64,000 bases of DNA from Pseudanabaena sp. FACHB-2040. Lineage in GTDB: Bacteria; Cyanobacteriota; Cyanobacteriia; Phormidesmidales; Phormidesmidaceae. The notes beneath the pieces were generated by a model. The model was not told where the DNA came from. It ran no database searches and saw only the letters and a list, made by a program, of their open reading frames with translations. The stretch lies in the NCBI RefSeq assembly GCF_014696715.1, contig NZ_JACJQO010000013.1, positions 245,489 through 309,488 on the forward strand, in the 5' to 3' direction. Below, piece after piece: positions 34,222 to 43,586 of the stretch. The position numbers and the translations under genes are program-made. How positions within the stretch are numbered: position 1 is the stretch's first letter; every line of letters begins with the position of its first letter.

Positions 34222-36413
34222 TACTCTGGCACCAGGCAGATGAGCTGAGCTTCGTAGGCGGCGTTGGGGTCCACAAACTGCAGTCGGTTTTCTTGGCAAA
34301 GCTGCTGAATCAGCGGCTTAACTTCGCGATCGCTAAGACCGGAAACCTGGTTGAGCGTGTTTTCGGTCAGGGCTTGGACGCCCATTAGGCCCTGAGTGGT
34401 CATCAGGCTGAGAATGTACTCCTTGGCCTGATCCAAGTGGGGCGACTTTGGGCTGTGGGAACGGCTCGGGCGAGAACCTCGGGAAGGTGCCTTGGAGCCT
34501 GTGGGTTTGGTGGATTTAACGGTGGTCTTTGCTTCTGGTTCTGTCAGGGGCGGTGCTGGGGCTCCTTCGGGCACCACCTCTAACTCGTGTAGCAGCGGGC
34601 AGCCGTTGAGCGAGCCAGATTGCCGCACCATCTCCTGCAGCATGGCCACGGTGGGTGTGGTGTGACCCACCACTAGTTCGCCTCCAGAAGCGGCATTGAC
34701 CAGGGCGTGATAGGTCTCTAGATAGTGAACAGAGAGCAGGTCGGGAATGACATGGAGGTAGTTGGCATAGGCAAAGACCTGGCGGTAGATCTGGTGCCCC
34801 TTGCTGTTGGGCCGCCCCAGGTCTTCGGCGCGAATCAGGTACATGCGGTGAACCTTGCCAGCGGAGTCTCGCCCGTTGCCGTTGCTTGTATTTACCGCCT
34901 TTTCGCAGGCTCGCATGAGGTGGTAAAAGCTGGTCATATTGCGATCTTCAGTCCAGATGATGCCGGTACTAACGGGCGCTTCGTGGGCCAGGGAATAGGC
35001 AGAAAATTTAGGGCTTTTGAGAAAGGATGTCCGAAGGCCGGGGATTTGCAGGGCTTCTAGGGCCTCGCGCAGCCGCCAGATTAGCTCGGGTGATGAGAGC
35101 TGAGAGATGCGGCTGAGGCGACCGCGCACCTTTTGAAACTCCTTTTGCCAGAGCAGGTCAAAGCTGGCGGATTCGACTGCAGCCGCATGGGGCCGAGGGG
35201 GCGGGGGCGGGGGCGGCTTGTCAATCGGCTGAGGCGCAGGCGGATCGCCCAGGTGACCGTTGTCTTTAAACTGCTTGATCAGCTGCTGGCCCAGCATCAG
35301 CACGTTGCGGGGCAGGGCGCGACCACCGGGAAACTTGCTCTCTAGCCAGGGGCGCGTGAGGGGTGCGATCGCACTCTCCGGTTTAGGTTCAGCCTGCTGA
35401 TGAAAATCTGCTAGCCGGCTGGCCCACAGCGACTCTGCCTGATCCAGGTGAATGCCTTTGAGAGTCAGGGTGCAGTTAATTCGGGCCTTGTCGGCAGGCT
35501 GCAGAGACGAGTGGTACTGCCGCCAGGTGCCAGTGATGATGCTGATTAGAATGACAAAGTTGTTCAGGCTCTCGTTATGAACCGTGGAGTTGACGTTAAA
35601 AAGCGCCTGCAGATCGGGCTTGCCGTCGGCCTGCTTGGGAATATTGTCGAGGTTGTCGAAGCAGAGCACGATGGGCTGGGTCGATCCTGAGATGCGGCCA
35701 AAGTTCATCAGGATTTTTTGGGCGGCATCTTCAGAGTTAATCGATGCCTTGACCCGCAGGGCACTCAGGTCTTCTTCATCAAGGTCGTCGCCCCGCAGCC
35801 AGTCGCAGGCCAGAGGCCGCAGGTCGGGGTTGGTCAGGTCGTAGAGAACGCCAAAAAATTCCTTGGCATTGTAAATACCCGCCGGAAAGCTAGCCCGCAA
35901 TTCTCGAATAAAAACACTGCGCTCGCCTTGCACCCACTTGAGCAGGCTGTGCTCTTTTAGGCTGGGCAGGCTCTTGAGCCAGAGCAGCAGCTGCGACTCG
36001 GCCTTGCCTTCAGGGGCGTGAACCAGGCTATCTACGGTATTGCGTAAGACGTGCCGCCAGAGGTATTGGCTGTCGGGCCAGGGGCCAATGTAGGCAAAGA
36101 AAGCCCGGTCGTTGAGCCGGCGCTTGAGCCGACCCAGCAGATAGCTCTTGCCCGAGCCAGAATCCCCCGCTAGCAGCAGGGTGCGGGAAATGCGATCGCA
36201 CCGCACCTGCTCCAAGAGGTCTTCAACCGTGACCACCGCCTCCTGGTGAATCGCCGTGACCTCCTGGGCCGGGTTCTGCGCCTCTTGCCAAAAGTTGCCC
36301 GGCTTGAAAGTAGCCGGGTCAAAAGGATTGACGCTGCGCTGAACGAGTTGCTCCAGGGATGTCACGCTGATATCTCTGCCCCTTGGGTCCTGCTCATAGA
36401 CCACGCTAGCCAA
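34221..36413 (-). CDS. Large AAA+-like ATPase with C-terminal winged helix
   Basis: The product is 730 residues from TTG 36411-36413; a GTG three codons later is an alternative. The ATPase domain (~60-385) has Walker A LLLAGDSGSGKSYL (83-90 GDSGSGKS), Walker B IVLCFDNLDNI (248-254), and GGRALPRNVL near 363-372, which may be sensor 2, similar to Orc1/Cdc6 or AAA_16/KAP-type ATPases. A poly-Pro linker (~391-408) leads to an unassigned domain (~415-625) with TGIIWTEDRN and GHQIYRQVFAY. A Ser/Pro/basic linker follows, then a winged helix (~670-730). The upstream gene overlaps by 8 bp and the downstream one by 1 bp, so all three are coupled. A likely role is loading or regulating the nuclease-translocase, which is inferred. 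Confidence 0.78.
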   Translation of the reverse strand: MASVVYEQDPRGRDISVTSLEQLVQRSVNPFDPATFKPGNFWQEAQNPAQEVTAIHQEAVVTVEDLLEQVRCDRISRTLLLAGDSGSGKSYLLGRLKRRLNDRAFFAYIGPWPDSQYLWRHVLRNTVDSLVHAPEGKAESQLLLWLKSLPSLKEHSLLKWVQGERSVFIRELRASFPAGIYNAKEFFGVLYDLTNPDLRPLACDWLRGDDLDEEDLSALRVKASINSEDAAQKILMNFGRISGSTQPIVLCFDNLDNIPKQADGKPDLQALFNVNSTVHNESLNNFVILISIITGTWRQYHSSLQPADKARINCTLTLKGIHLDQAESLWASRLADFHQQAEPKPESAIAPLTRPWLESKFPGGRALPRNVLMLGQQLIKQFKDNGHLGDPPAPQPIDKPPPPPPPRPHAAAVESASFDLLWQKEFQKVRGRLSRISQLSSPELIWRLREALEALQIPGLRTSFLKSPKFSAYSLAHEAPVSTGIIWTEDRNMTSFYHLMRACEKAVNTSNGNGRDSAGKVHRMYLIRAEDLGRPNSKGHQIYRQVFAYANYLHVIPDLLSVHYLETYHALVNAASGGELVVGHTTPTVAMLQEMVRQSGSLNGCPLLHELEVVPEGAPAPPLTEPEAKTTVKSTKPTGSKAPSRGSRPSRSHSPKSPHLDQAKEYILSLMTTQGLMGVQALTENTLNQVSGLSDREVKPLIQQLCQENRLQFVDPNAAYEAQLICLVPE

Positions 36414-37236
36414 TTACGCTGATAAAAAACAATGCCCCACCAATGTCTTGGGAAATGCCCGCCTCGATCTGGCTGCGGCTATAGGCCGTCACATCCTGTA
36501 GCGTGCTGAACTCGATGCGGTCCTCTCGCTGCAGCTGGTACAGCAGCTGATCGAGCGCATCCCGGCTCAGGGGCGGCTGCAGCGCCTCTCTGAGCCGAAA
36601 AATGGGCAAATAGTTGTCTGCTGCCAGCCTTTGATCTAGTTCGATAATGCTTTCTAGCACGTCATCGGCGCTAGAGGGAGCAGCAGGCTCTAGGGGGGTC
36701 TCCGGCACTGCTTGATGCCAGGTCTGTCTTAAAAACTGCACGTAGTTCCCCAGCATGGACAGGCTTAGGATGGGGGCTGTGCCCTGGGGGGTGCAGTCTG
36801 TCAGCAAAAACTGTTTGCCGGGGGCAGTCAGCCAAACTTCTTTGACCTGAGTGCTGCGAATCTTTAAAAGGCCCCGGCCCTCCAGGCCCTGAATTAGCCG
36901 TTGGCGGCTGGCGGCTGGCACCTTTTTAGAAACTTGGCTGGGCGTGGTTAGTCCCTGGGTGCTGGTGCAGGCCCGCAAAACCAAAAGCTCGTCAGGCGTG
37001 ACGGGCAAGGTAGACGTATCTAGGCCGAGCAGAGTGCGGCCAGCGGGGGTGAGGCTAAACTGCTTAACCTCGCCAGTGAAATCCACCAGTCCTTTGCTGC
37101 ATAGACTGTGGCAAATTCTGTCACGCTCTGGAGCTTTGGTCTGTGGATTTATCTTGATCTGGCTAATGGGGGTGCGGTAGCCGGGAAAGGCCAAAAGCCG
37201 CAGCAAAAACTTTAGCTCAAGGGTTGTAACATCCAT
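36406..37236 (-). CDS. Protein with three winged-helix domains
   Basis: The product is 276 residues from ATG 37234-37236 (MDVTTLELKFLL); an ORF extension 36 bp upstream is less likely. Three winged-helix-like units are visible: residues ~1-75 (RICHSLCSKGLVDF, then FSLTPAGRTLLG), ~80-150 (RQRLIQGLEGRGLLKI, then EVWLTAPGKQFLL), and ~200-265 (RDALDQLLYQLQREDRIEFS). It has no catalytic motif. It is the first gene of the three-gene operon and shares its winged-helix style with the ATPase tail, so it could be a DNA-recognition subunit or the operon's regulator. The family name is unknown to me. Confidence 0.68.
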   Translation of the reverse strand: MDVTTLELKFLLRLLAFPGYRTPISQIKINPQTKAPERDRICHSLCSKGLVDFTGEVKQFSLTPAGRTLLGLDTSTLPVTPDELLVLRACTSTQGLTTPSQVSKKVPAASRQRLIQGLEGRGLLKIRSTQVKEVWLTAPGKQFLLTDCTPQGTAPILSLSMLGNYVQFLRQTWHQAVPETPLEPAAPSSADDVLESIIELDQRLAADNYLPIFRLREALQPPLSRDALDQLLYQLQREDRIEFSTLQDVTAYSRSQIEAGISQDIGGALFFISVIG

Positions 37237-37493
37237 GCAGTCAGCAGTCAGCAGAGAATTAAGATGCCCCATTCATTTGTACTTTAGCTTACGGCTTAAC
37301 CGAGCCTGCCAGTGCGGTGTTATCCTCTAGACCCCGGCTCCGACAGGTACGCTGCGGGCCTCTTAACCTCACGTTAAATCAGATTGATTGCTTGGCGCTG
37401 CTCCGTAACCACCGGGAACTCTGAAGAATATCTCTAGATAGTGCTAACCCTTGGCAATAGCAGATCCACAATCCCTCCCGGTGGCTAACTATA

Positions 37494-39419
37494 GTGACAG
37501 GCTCTGAAGACCTTTTGTTTGACACCTGCTGCTGCAGATCTTTTCAGCAGGCGCTGACTATCGACCCAACGCCTGTCGAAGCCCCTGCCCAAATGCCTGT
37601 TGCTGAGGTGCTCCACCAGATGGTTGCCGCTAATCGTGCCTATGCGCTGGTTCAAGGTAGGCCGCAGCCATCCCTCTTCACCTACCAGCAGGCGGCCCAG
37701 GCCGCAGCCGAGAATCTAGACTTGTCTCTGACTCTGGTGGGTCAGGTTGCGGTACCTATATCTGATGCTGTCGTCAAGCCCTCCGCCGACCTTGAGCGGC
37801 AGGCCCAGGATCTGTTTCAAGTGGGCACCGTTGACTGGCTGCCGGTTGTGAACCAGGCCCGTCATCCAGTTGGCATTTTGACCCGCCAGGGACTGCATCC
37901 CCTAAATCTACGGGTTGCCGCCCATGTGCCGCTACCTATTGCGGGGCAAGAGAGACCGCCTTTGTGCCTGCCGGACAAGGGCCTGCAAGAGCGGGAGGAA
38001 CGGTTACGAATTGCCCTAGAGGGAGCCTGTACGGGTACCTGGGATTGGGATTTGACCAATGGCATGATGGTCTGGTCTGAGGGGCAGGAGCGGCTGTTTG
38101 GGCTGGCTGCAGGAGAGTTTGACGGGCGCTTTGAGACGTTTCTGAGTATGGTGCATGGGGAGGATTGCGATCGCACCCGCCAAACCCTAGAGAACGTGAT
38201 TCAGTCCTGCCAGCGCTACGACCTGGAGTTTCGCATTATCCGTCGCGATGGCTCGTTGCGGTGGCTCTCTAGCCGAGGCCGGGTCTTTGCCCAAAACAAG
38301 CGACCCGTGCGGCTGGCCGGAGTCACGCTAGACATCACTGATCACAAGCGGGCGGAGGCCGAACTGCAGCGCCAGGTTCAGCGTGAGCGAATTATTGGCG
38401 AACTGGCCCAGCGCATCCGCCAGCTGCTAGACCTAGACAGCATTTTGGAGCAGACGGTGACGTCCGTACGCCAGTTCATTGAGGCGGATCGGGTCATTAT
38501 TCTGCAGTGCAGTCCGGTGATGAGCGGCCAAGTCATCAAAGAGTCGCTCGACCCCAAATACCCCTCCATGATGGAGTGGACCCTGCGTGATCCTTGGTCA
38601 GTGAACGAGAAATATCTCAACTTTTATCGACAGGGTCGGGGGCTGGCGGTAGACAATATTCACACCCAAAAGCTTCAGCCTGACCAGCTCCAGTTTCTAG
38701 AGTATTTTGGCATTCAGGCGGAGGTGGTCGTGCCCCTCCTCCAGGACGAAACGCTTTGGGGACTGCTGGTAGTGCATCAGTGCGATCGCCCCCGGCTCTG
38801 GCAGACAGCAGATGTGCGCTTGCTACAGAACCTCTCGACTCAGGTCAGCATTGCCATTCAGCAAGCGAGGCTCAATCACGACCTGAGGCAGGCCAACGAA
38901 CAGCTCAAAAAAATCGCCTTTCTAGACGGGCTGACTCAAGTTGCCAACCGTCGCTGCTTTGAGCAGTACCTCAACCAGGAATGGCGGCGACTGACCCGTG
39001 AACAGGCCCCCCTATCGCTGATTATGTGCGATATCGACTACTTCAAAAACTTCAACGATATCTACGGCCACCAAGCAGGCGATGGCTGTCTGCGGCGGGT
39101 GGCGCGAACCTTGAGCCGCAGCATCAAGCGACCTGCTGACCTGCTGGCCCGCTACGGCGGTGAAGAATTTGTCGTAATCCTGCCGGGAACTGACCTGGCC
39201 GGGGCTGAAATCGTGGCAGAAGATATGCGCATAGCTGTCCGCAGCCGCTGCATTCCCCATGCCGGATCTCAAATTGAGGCGTTTGTCACGCTGAGTCTGG
39301 GGGTGGCAGCCTGTGTGCCGACCCCAAGCAGCAGCCCAGAGATTCTGATAGGCAGAGCAGATGGGGCGCTTTACCAGGCTAAGCACACGGGGCGCGATCG
39401 CATTGTGCTAGCTAACTAG
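37494..39419 (+). CDS. Diguanylate cyclase with CBS-like, PAS and GAF sensor domains
   Basis: The product is 641 residues from GTG 37494. The N-terminal ~150 residues contain CBS-like halves (MPVAEVLHQMVAANRAYALV and DWLPVVNQARHPVGIL). A PAS/PAC domain (~160-285) has WDWDLTNGMMVWSE and FRIIRRDGSLRWLSSRG; GAF (~290-460) ends TQVSIAIQQARLNHDL. The GGDEF domain (~470-640) has an intact YGGEEFVV active site and RPAD, an RxxD product-inhibition site. It makes c-di-GMP from two GTP. A c-di-GMP phosphodiesterase is encoded at 18813-20585. Its stop overlaps the convergent GAF gene by 12 bp. Confidence 0.92.
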   Translation: MTGSEDLLFDTCCCRSFQQALTIDPTPVEAPAQMPVAEVLHQMVAANRAYALVQGRPQPSLFTYQQAAQAAAENLDLSLTLVGQVAVPISDAVVKPSADLERQAQDLFQVGTVDWLPVVNQARHPVGILTRQGLHPLNLRVAAHVPLPIAGQERPPLCLPDKGLQEREERLRIALEGACTGTWDWDLTNGMMVWSEGQERLFGLAAGEFDGRFETFLSMVHGEDCDRTRQTLENVIQSCQRYDLEFRIIRRDGSLRWLSSRGRVFAQNKRPVRLAGVTLDITDHKRAEAELQRQVQRERIIGELAQRIRQLLDLDSILEQTVTSVRQFIEADRVIILQCSPVMSGQVIKESLDPKYPSMMEWTLRDPWSVNEKYLNFYRQGRGLAVDNIHTQKLQPDQLQFLEYFGIQAEVVVPLLQDETLWGLLVVHQCDRPRLWQTADVRLLQNLSTQVSIAIQQARLNHDLRQANEQLKKIAFLDGLTQVANRRCFEQYLNQEWRRLTREQAPLSLIMCDIDYFKNFNDIYGHQAGDGCLRRVARTLSRSIKRPADLLARYGGEEFVVILPGTDLAGAEIVAEDMRIAVRSRCIPHAGSQIEAFVTLSLGVAACVPTPSSSPEILIGRADGALYQAKHTGRDRIVLAN

Positions 39420-41675
39420 TCCCTCAGGCAACACTTTGACCCTGGCAAACTTTAGGCCACTAACGCCCTGCATCGGCTCTACATTGCCCTGAATGATGGT
39501 GGACTCGACCCAGCCTTCTCGGTGCAGATAGCGTAGATACTGCTGGTACTCCTGCCACTCTTCTTCGGTGGAGTAGACCACCGTTAACATACCGGGTTGG
39601 GTAATGCGATCGCGCGTTTCGGCCTCGCAGGCTTTGTCGATCCGTTTTTTGACAATTTCATAGCGAGTGTCACGAGTGCCCCGCACATCAAACAGCCGCT
39701 CAGTGTTTTCATCGTGGGTGATGTCTACGGTTGCGGCCTGCACCAGCACTAGATGGGTAACTTCTAAATGGGTATGGCTGTTGTCTTTGAGGGTAGAGGC
39801 GGCGCGAGCGCAGTCGCAGACCGCCCGCATCTGCTCGTAGCGCAGACTGCGCAGGTGAAAAGGCGTGAACTGAGGATCGATGGAGCGACCCGCATAGATC
39901 ATATGGTCAATTCCGTCGGTCGCTTCAATATCGCAGTAGTGGCGGGTAATGCCCTGCATAGTCTGCTGCCAGCGATTCCAGGTATCTCGCAACAGCAGAT
40001 TGATCTGATTGATGGTCTGGTCGTAGAGGGCGCGGGCCGCATACACACAGCCGTGTGCCGGATTGAGAGCAGCTTGGTAAGCCTCTACGGCCTGACGGGC
40101 GGTGGGGCTGCAGCTGGCAAAAAACTCAAAGTAACCCTCTAGCGTGTCTTGCAGGTAGCGCACCAGCGTTACTTCGGCATCTACTGTAATGCCCCCCTCT
40201 AGCTCCTGAATGTGCTCCACCAAATCAACCCGAAACTGGCTAGCAAAGGCGTTATCGCCTTTCTCGCAGAGGGCATCTACCACCGCCAGCGCCAATCGAA
40301 ACTGGGTCAGCAGATCGGCCTGAATAGCCCGGTTGCGCTCCTCCGACGAACCCCGTACATCCGAGATGCCGTACAGCGGATAGACATTTTCAAACACAAT
40401 CGGTTCGGGCGGTAGGCCCCAGCTACGGCGCTCAGCCTCCTGCTCAAACCGCCACCGCACCGCACTATGAATGTTGGTAAAGCGGTCTTGAACCGTATGG
40501 CGCAGCGCTGCTGTCAGCGACGGAATGAGCCGGGCAGCCTGGTCACAGTCGACCTGGGTAAAGGCGTAGGGGTGGCGGCTGGTAACGCCCACCAGGCCCA
40601 GCAGATGCCGCGACTCGGCCTTGAGGGCTGCAGACTTGATCACCAGGGGAATGATCAGCAGTGATCGCACCCCAGTTTCCAAAATATGTCGCGCACAGTC
40701 GGTCGTGCAGTTGAGGCTGAGGTCGGGAATGTTGAGCACCCGTCCGCTGCCGTTAAAGAATGAAGACTGCTGCAGCATCTGCACCGGATAGGTCTGCACG
40801 TCCCACTCTGGCTTCTCTAGCCCCATAAATAGCGTGACCTGATCGTTCTCAGCGCTCAGAATCAGGCTGCCATCGGCTCGAAAGAGCTGCTTCATCAGCG
40901 CATTGGCCCGACCAAACTTCAAGGGCTCTAGCACCGAGTCTCGGCTGACCAAAAGCTGCACCAGGGAACTGGCTAGCTCCCGCTCGGTCACGTTCCACCC
41001 CTCCAACAGCAGGTAGCCGCTGGCTTCATAGTCTTTGGGGTCGAGCGTCTCTAGCAGCAGGGCCAGGGGGGAACCGGGGGTGAGCAGCTGAGCCGTTACG
41101 CCTTGGCGATCGGGGGGGGCGGGCCAGCAGGCCCCCAGGCGGCTCAGCAGGCTATCGCTGATCGAGCGAATCAGCGGAGTTTCGAGTGGGGAGCCGCCGG
41201 GAAAGGCACTCTGCAGCCGTAGCTCAAGCTGCCGCTTTTGGTCGCTCTCAGGTTTTCTCAGGCTGACAATCACCGGCTCCCGCATCAACCTTTCGTCCAC
41301 TAGGTTGACCTCACCATAGTGGTACTGCAAAATCCCATTGAGTATCTGCAGGCGCAGCCGCTGCAGCAGTGCTGCTTGATCGGTGGGCGATAGGTGCTCC
41401 AGCAGGGGCGTAGTGGTGCCAGGCGGATAGGCCAACAGTCGGCGACAGGTTTCTGTGGCAAACAGCACCGAGTGCTGCAGCTGGCCGCTGGCGCGATCGC
41501 TCTTGACCTCGAGTAGTGCGATCGCAAGTCGACTGCGCTGCTCGATCAAAGCCAGCCAGTCGGCTCCCTGCAGGGCAGCAGCCGGCTCCAAACTCGGGCA
41601 GGGCTCCTCTTCTATTGTCGTAGGAACGTTGGCCGCCCTGCGCATGTCCGCCCCATTGGAAAACGCTTGCACCAT
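39408..41675 (-). CDS. Large GAF-domain protein of unknown function
   Basis: The product is 755 residues from ATG 41673-41675. I see a GAF-like middle (~290-400: VLNIPDLSLNC, ARHILETGVRSLLIIPLV, GLVGVTSRHPYAFTQVDCDQAARL) embedded between long helical regions. A later part includes LVLVQAATVDITHDENTERLF and TQPGMLTVVYSTEEEWQEYQQYLRYLH. There is no kinase, cyclase or DNA-binding domain and no membrane segment. It is probably cytosolic and signal-related. Its 3' end overlaps the diguanylate cyclase gene tail-to-tail by 12 bp (39408-39419). Confidence 0.6.
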   Translation of the reverse strand: MVQAFSNGADMRRAANVPTTIEEEPCPSLEPAAALQGADWLALIEQRSRLAIALLEVKSDRASGQLQHSVLFATETCRRLLAYPPGTTTPLLEHLSPTDQAALLQRLRLQILNGILQYHYGEVNLVDERLMREPVIVSLRKPESDQKRQLELRLQSAFPGGSPLETPLIRSISDSLLSRLGACWPAPPDRQGVTAQLLTPGSPLALLLETLDPKDYEASGYLLLEGWNVTERELASSLVQLLVSRDSVLEPLKFGRANALMKQLFRADGSLILSAENDQVTLFMGLEKPEWDVQTYPVQMLQQSSFFNGSGRVLNIPDLSLNCTTDCARHILETGVRSLLIIPLVIKSAALKAESRHLLGLVGVTSRHPYAFTQVDCDQAARLIPSLTAALRHTVQDRFTNIHSAVRWRFEQEAERRSWGLPPEPIVFENVYPLYGISDVRGSSEERNRAIQADLLTQFRLALAVVDALCEKGDNAFASQFRVDLVEHIQELEGGITVDAEVTLVRYLQDTLEGYFEFFASCSPTARQAVEAYQAALNPAHGCVYAARALYDQTINQINLLLRDTWNRWQQTMQGITRHYCDIEATDGIDHMIYAGRSIDPQFTPFHLRSLRYEQMRAVCDCARAASTLKDNSHTHLEVTHLVLVQAATVDITHDENTERLFDVRGTRDTRYEIVKKRIDKACEAETRDRITQPGMLTVVYSTEEEWQEYQQYLRYLHREGWVESTIIQGNVEPMQGVSGLKFARVKVLPEGLVS

Positions 41676-42022
41676 GATCGTCAACTACCCTTCAAAACCT
41701 TATTGACAGGACGTCTGGGGGCAACTTTAGGGCCTACAAACTTGCCTGCTTTAACACCTCTTTACAGCGTGCCCGACTCTGCGAAGAATGCAGCGTCGTG
41801 CCCACAGGCAGCAGTCATAAGAAACGGTGACGGCTAGCCGCTTTGAGGTGTAAAAAACAAGTCTGCAGCAGTAGAAGCCCCTGAGCTGCCCATACCCCTG
41901 TCCCCACCGGGATGGGCTAAACCCTTTACAATGGATAATTTGAGCCTAACATACTTAGCATTTCCCCCTAGGGAGGGATTTTCCCTGGGGACTTGTGTTC
42001 TCGCAGTCACCCTGATTGACCC
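41676..42022. other. Divergent intergenic region, GAF gene / ffh
   Basis: This 347-bp stretch between divergent genes should hold both promoters. Near 41987-41998 a G-rich stretch (CCCTGGGG) and its near complement could pair, but I see no named element. Confidence 0.35.
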
Positions 42023-43501
42023 ATGTTTGAAGCCCTTTCTGAGCGTTTTGAGTCGGCCTGGAAATCGTTACGCGGCCAGGACAAAATTAGTGAATCCAAC
42101 GTGCAGGAGGCGCTGCGAGAAGTTCGTCGCGCCCTGCTAGAAGCCGATGTCAACCTCCAGGTCGTCAAAGACTTTATCAACGACGTCCAGGAAAAGGCAC
42201 TGGGCGCGGAGGTCATCTCGGGGGTCAACCCAACCCAGCAGTTCATCAAGATTGTTAACGATGAGCTGGTCAAGGTCATGGGGGAGACCAACGAACCCCT
42301 AGCCGATGTTGCTAACAAGCCCACAGTGGTGCTCATGGCGGGTTTGCAGGGCACGGGTAAGACTACAGCTTCGGCCAAACTAGCGCTGCACCTGCGCAAA
42401 AGCAACCGCACCACTATGCTGGTCGCTACTGACGTCTACCGACCGGCGGCAATTGATCAGCTCGTCACCCTGGGTAAGCAGATCGATGTGCCCGTCTTTG
42501 AAATGGGGTCTGATGCTAACCCGGTAGACATTGCCCGCGAAGGCGTAGCCAAAGCCAAAGAAGCAGGCATAGACACCGTCATCGTAGACACGGCAGGTCG
42601 TCTGCAAATCGACCCGACCATGATGGCGGAATTGGCCAATATCAAGCAGGCCATTCAGCCCGATGAAGTGCTGCTGGTGGTCGATGCCATGACCGGCCAA
42701 GAAGCCGCCAACCTGACCCGCACCTTCCATGAAGAGATCGGCATTACTGGGGCCATTCTGACCAAGATGGATGGCGATTCGCGGGGTGGCGCGGCGCTGT
42801 CGGTGCGGCAGATCTCTGGCAAGCCGATCAAGTTCGTCGGCGTCGGCGAAAAAGTTGAGGCCCTGCAGCCCTTCTACCCAGACCGATTAGCCTCCCGCAT
42901 TCTCGGCATGGGCGACGTGCTCACCCTGGTTGAAAAAGCCCAGGAAGCGGTCGACATTGCCGATGTCGAAAAAATGCAGGAAAAAATTCTACAGGCCAAG
43001 TTTGACTTCGATGACTTCTTGAAGCAGACCCGCCTGATGAAGAGCATGGGGTCGCTGGGCGGTATCATGAAGCTGATTCCCGGCATGGGCAACAAGATTT
43101 CTAGCGAAATGCTGGAGCAGGGCGAAGTGCAGCTCAAGCGCGTGGAGTCGATGATCAACTCCATGACCCGCGAAGAGCGCAAGAACCCTGAACTGCTCTC
43201 GGGCTCTCCTAGCCGCCGTCGCCGCATTGCCTCTGGCTCCGGACACGGTGAAAAAGACGTCAGTAAGCTGGTCAGCGATTTTCAGAAGATGCGATCGCTC
43301 ATGCAGCAAATGGGCTCAGGCCAAATGGGCTTCCCTGGTATGGGCGGCGGTTTTCCTGGCATGGGTGGCGGTGGACTCCCCGGCATGGGTGGCGGCTTCC
43401 CCGGCATGGGTGGTGGCCCCCAACCCGGTTTCCGCAATCCTGGCGGTCAAGGCAAAAAGCAGAAGAAGCAGAAGAAGAAAAAGGGGTTTGGTCAGCTGTA
43501 G
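42023..43501 (+). CDS. ffh: Signal recognition particle GTPase Ffh/SRP54
   Basis: The 492-residue product is slightly long. The NG domain has GLQGTGKTTASAKLA (P loop), DVYRPAAIDQL, DTAGRLQID, and TKMDGDSRGGAALS. The M domain has the RNA-binding region RRRRIASGSG and a methionine-rich substrate groove. After residue ~430 comes a Gly-Met-Phe-Pro repeat tract (GFPGMGGG units) then a lysine-rich end KKQKKKKGFGQL. Ffh binds signal peptides with 4.5S RNA and delivers ribosomes to FtsY. The start is ATG 42023. Confidence 0.95.
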   Translation: MFEALSERFESAWKSLRGQDKISESNVQEALREVRRALLEADVNLQVVKDFINDVQEKALGAEVISGVNPTQQFIKIVNDELVKVMGETNEPLADVANKPTVVLMAGLQGTGKTTASAKLALHLRKSNRTTMLVATDVYRPAAIDQLVTLGKQIDVPVFEMGSDANPVDIAREGVAKAKEAGIDTVIVDTAGRLQIDPTMMAELANIKQAIQPDEVLLVVDAMTGQEAANLTRTFHEEIGITGAILTKMDGDSRGGAALSVRQISGKPIKFVGVGEKVEALQPFYPDRLASRILGMGDVLTLVEKAQEAVDIADVEKMQEKILQAKFDFDDFLKQTRLMKSMGSLGGIMKLIPGMGNKISSEMLEQGEVQLKRVESMINSMTREERKNPELLSGSPSRRRRIASGSGHGEKDVSKLVSDFQKMRSLMQQMGSGQMGFPGMGGGFPGMGGGGLPGMGGGFPGMGGGPQPGFRNPGGQGKKQKKQKKKKGFGQL

Positions 43502-43504
43502 GAG

Positions 43505-43572
43505 GGGTATAAGGTGAAGGGTTTAAGGTATAAGGAACGCACCTTACACCCTAAACCCTAAACCCTATACCT
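43505..43572. terminator. Long imperfect inverted repeat between ffh and infC
   Basis: Two ~31-bp arms (43505-43535 and 43542-43572) match at 25 of 31 positions around a 6-bp loop and fill almost the whole 85-bp gap between convergent ffh and infC. The right arm includes two CCCTAAA units. It probably terminates transcription from both sides. Confidence 0.7.
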
Positions 43573-43586
43573 TTTAACCCTCTGCC

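Noticed and set aside
43550..43572. CCCTAAA repeats resembling plant telomere sequence
   Set aside because: Only two units, and they form one arm of a terminator-like hairpin in a bacterial chromosome.
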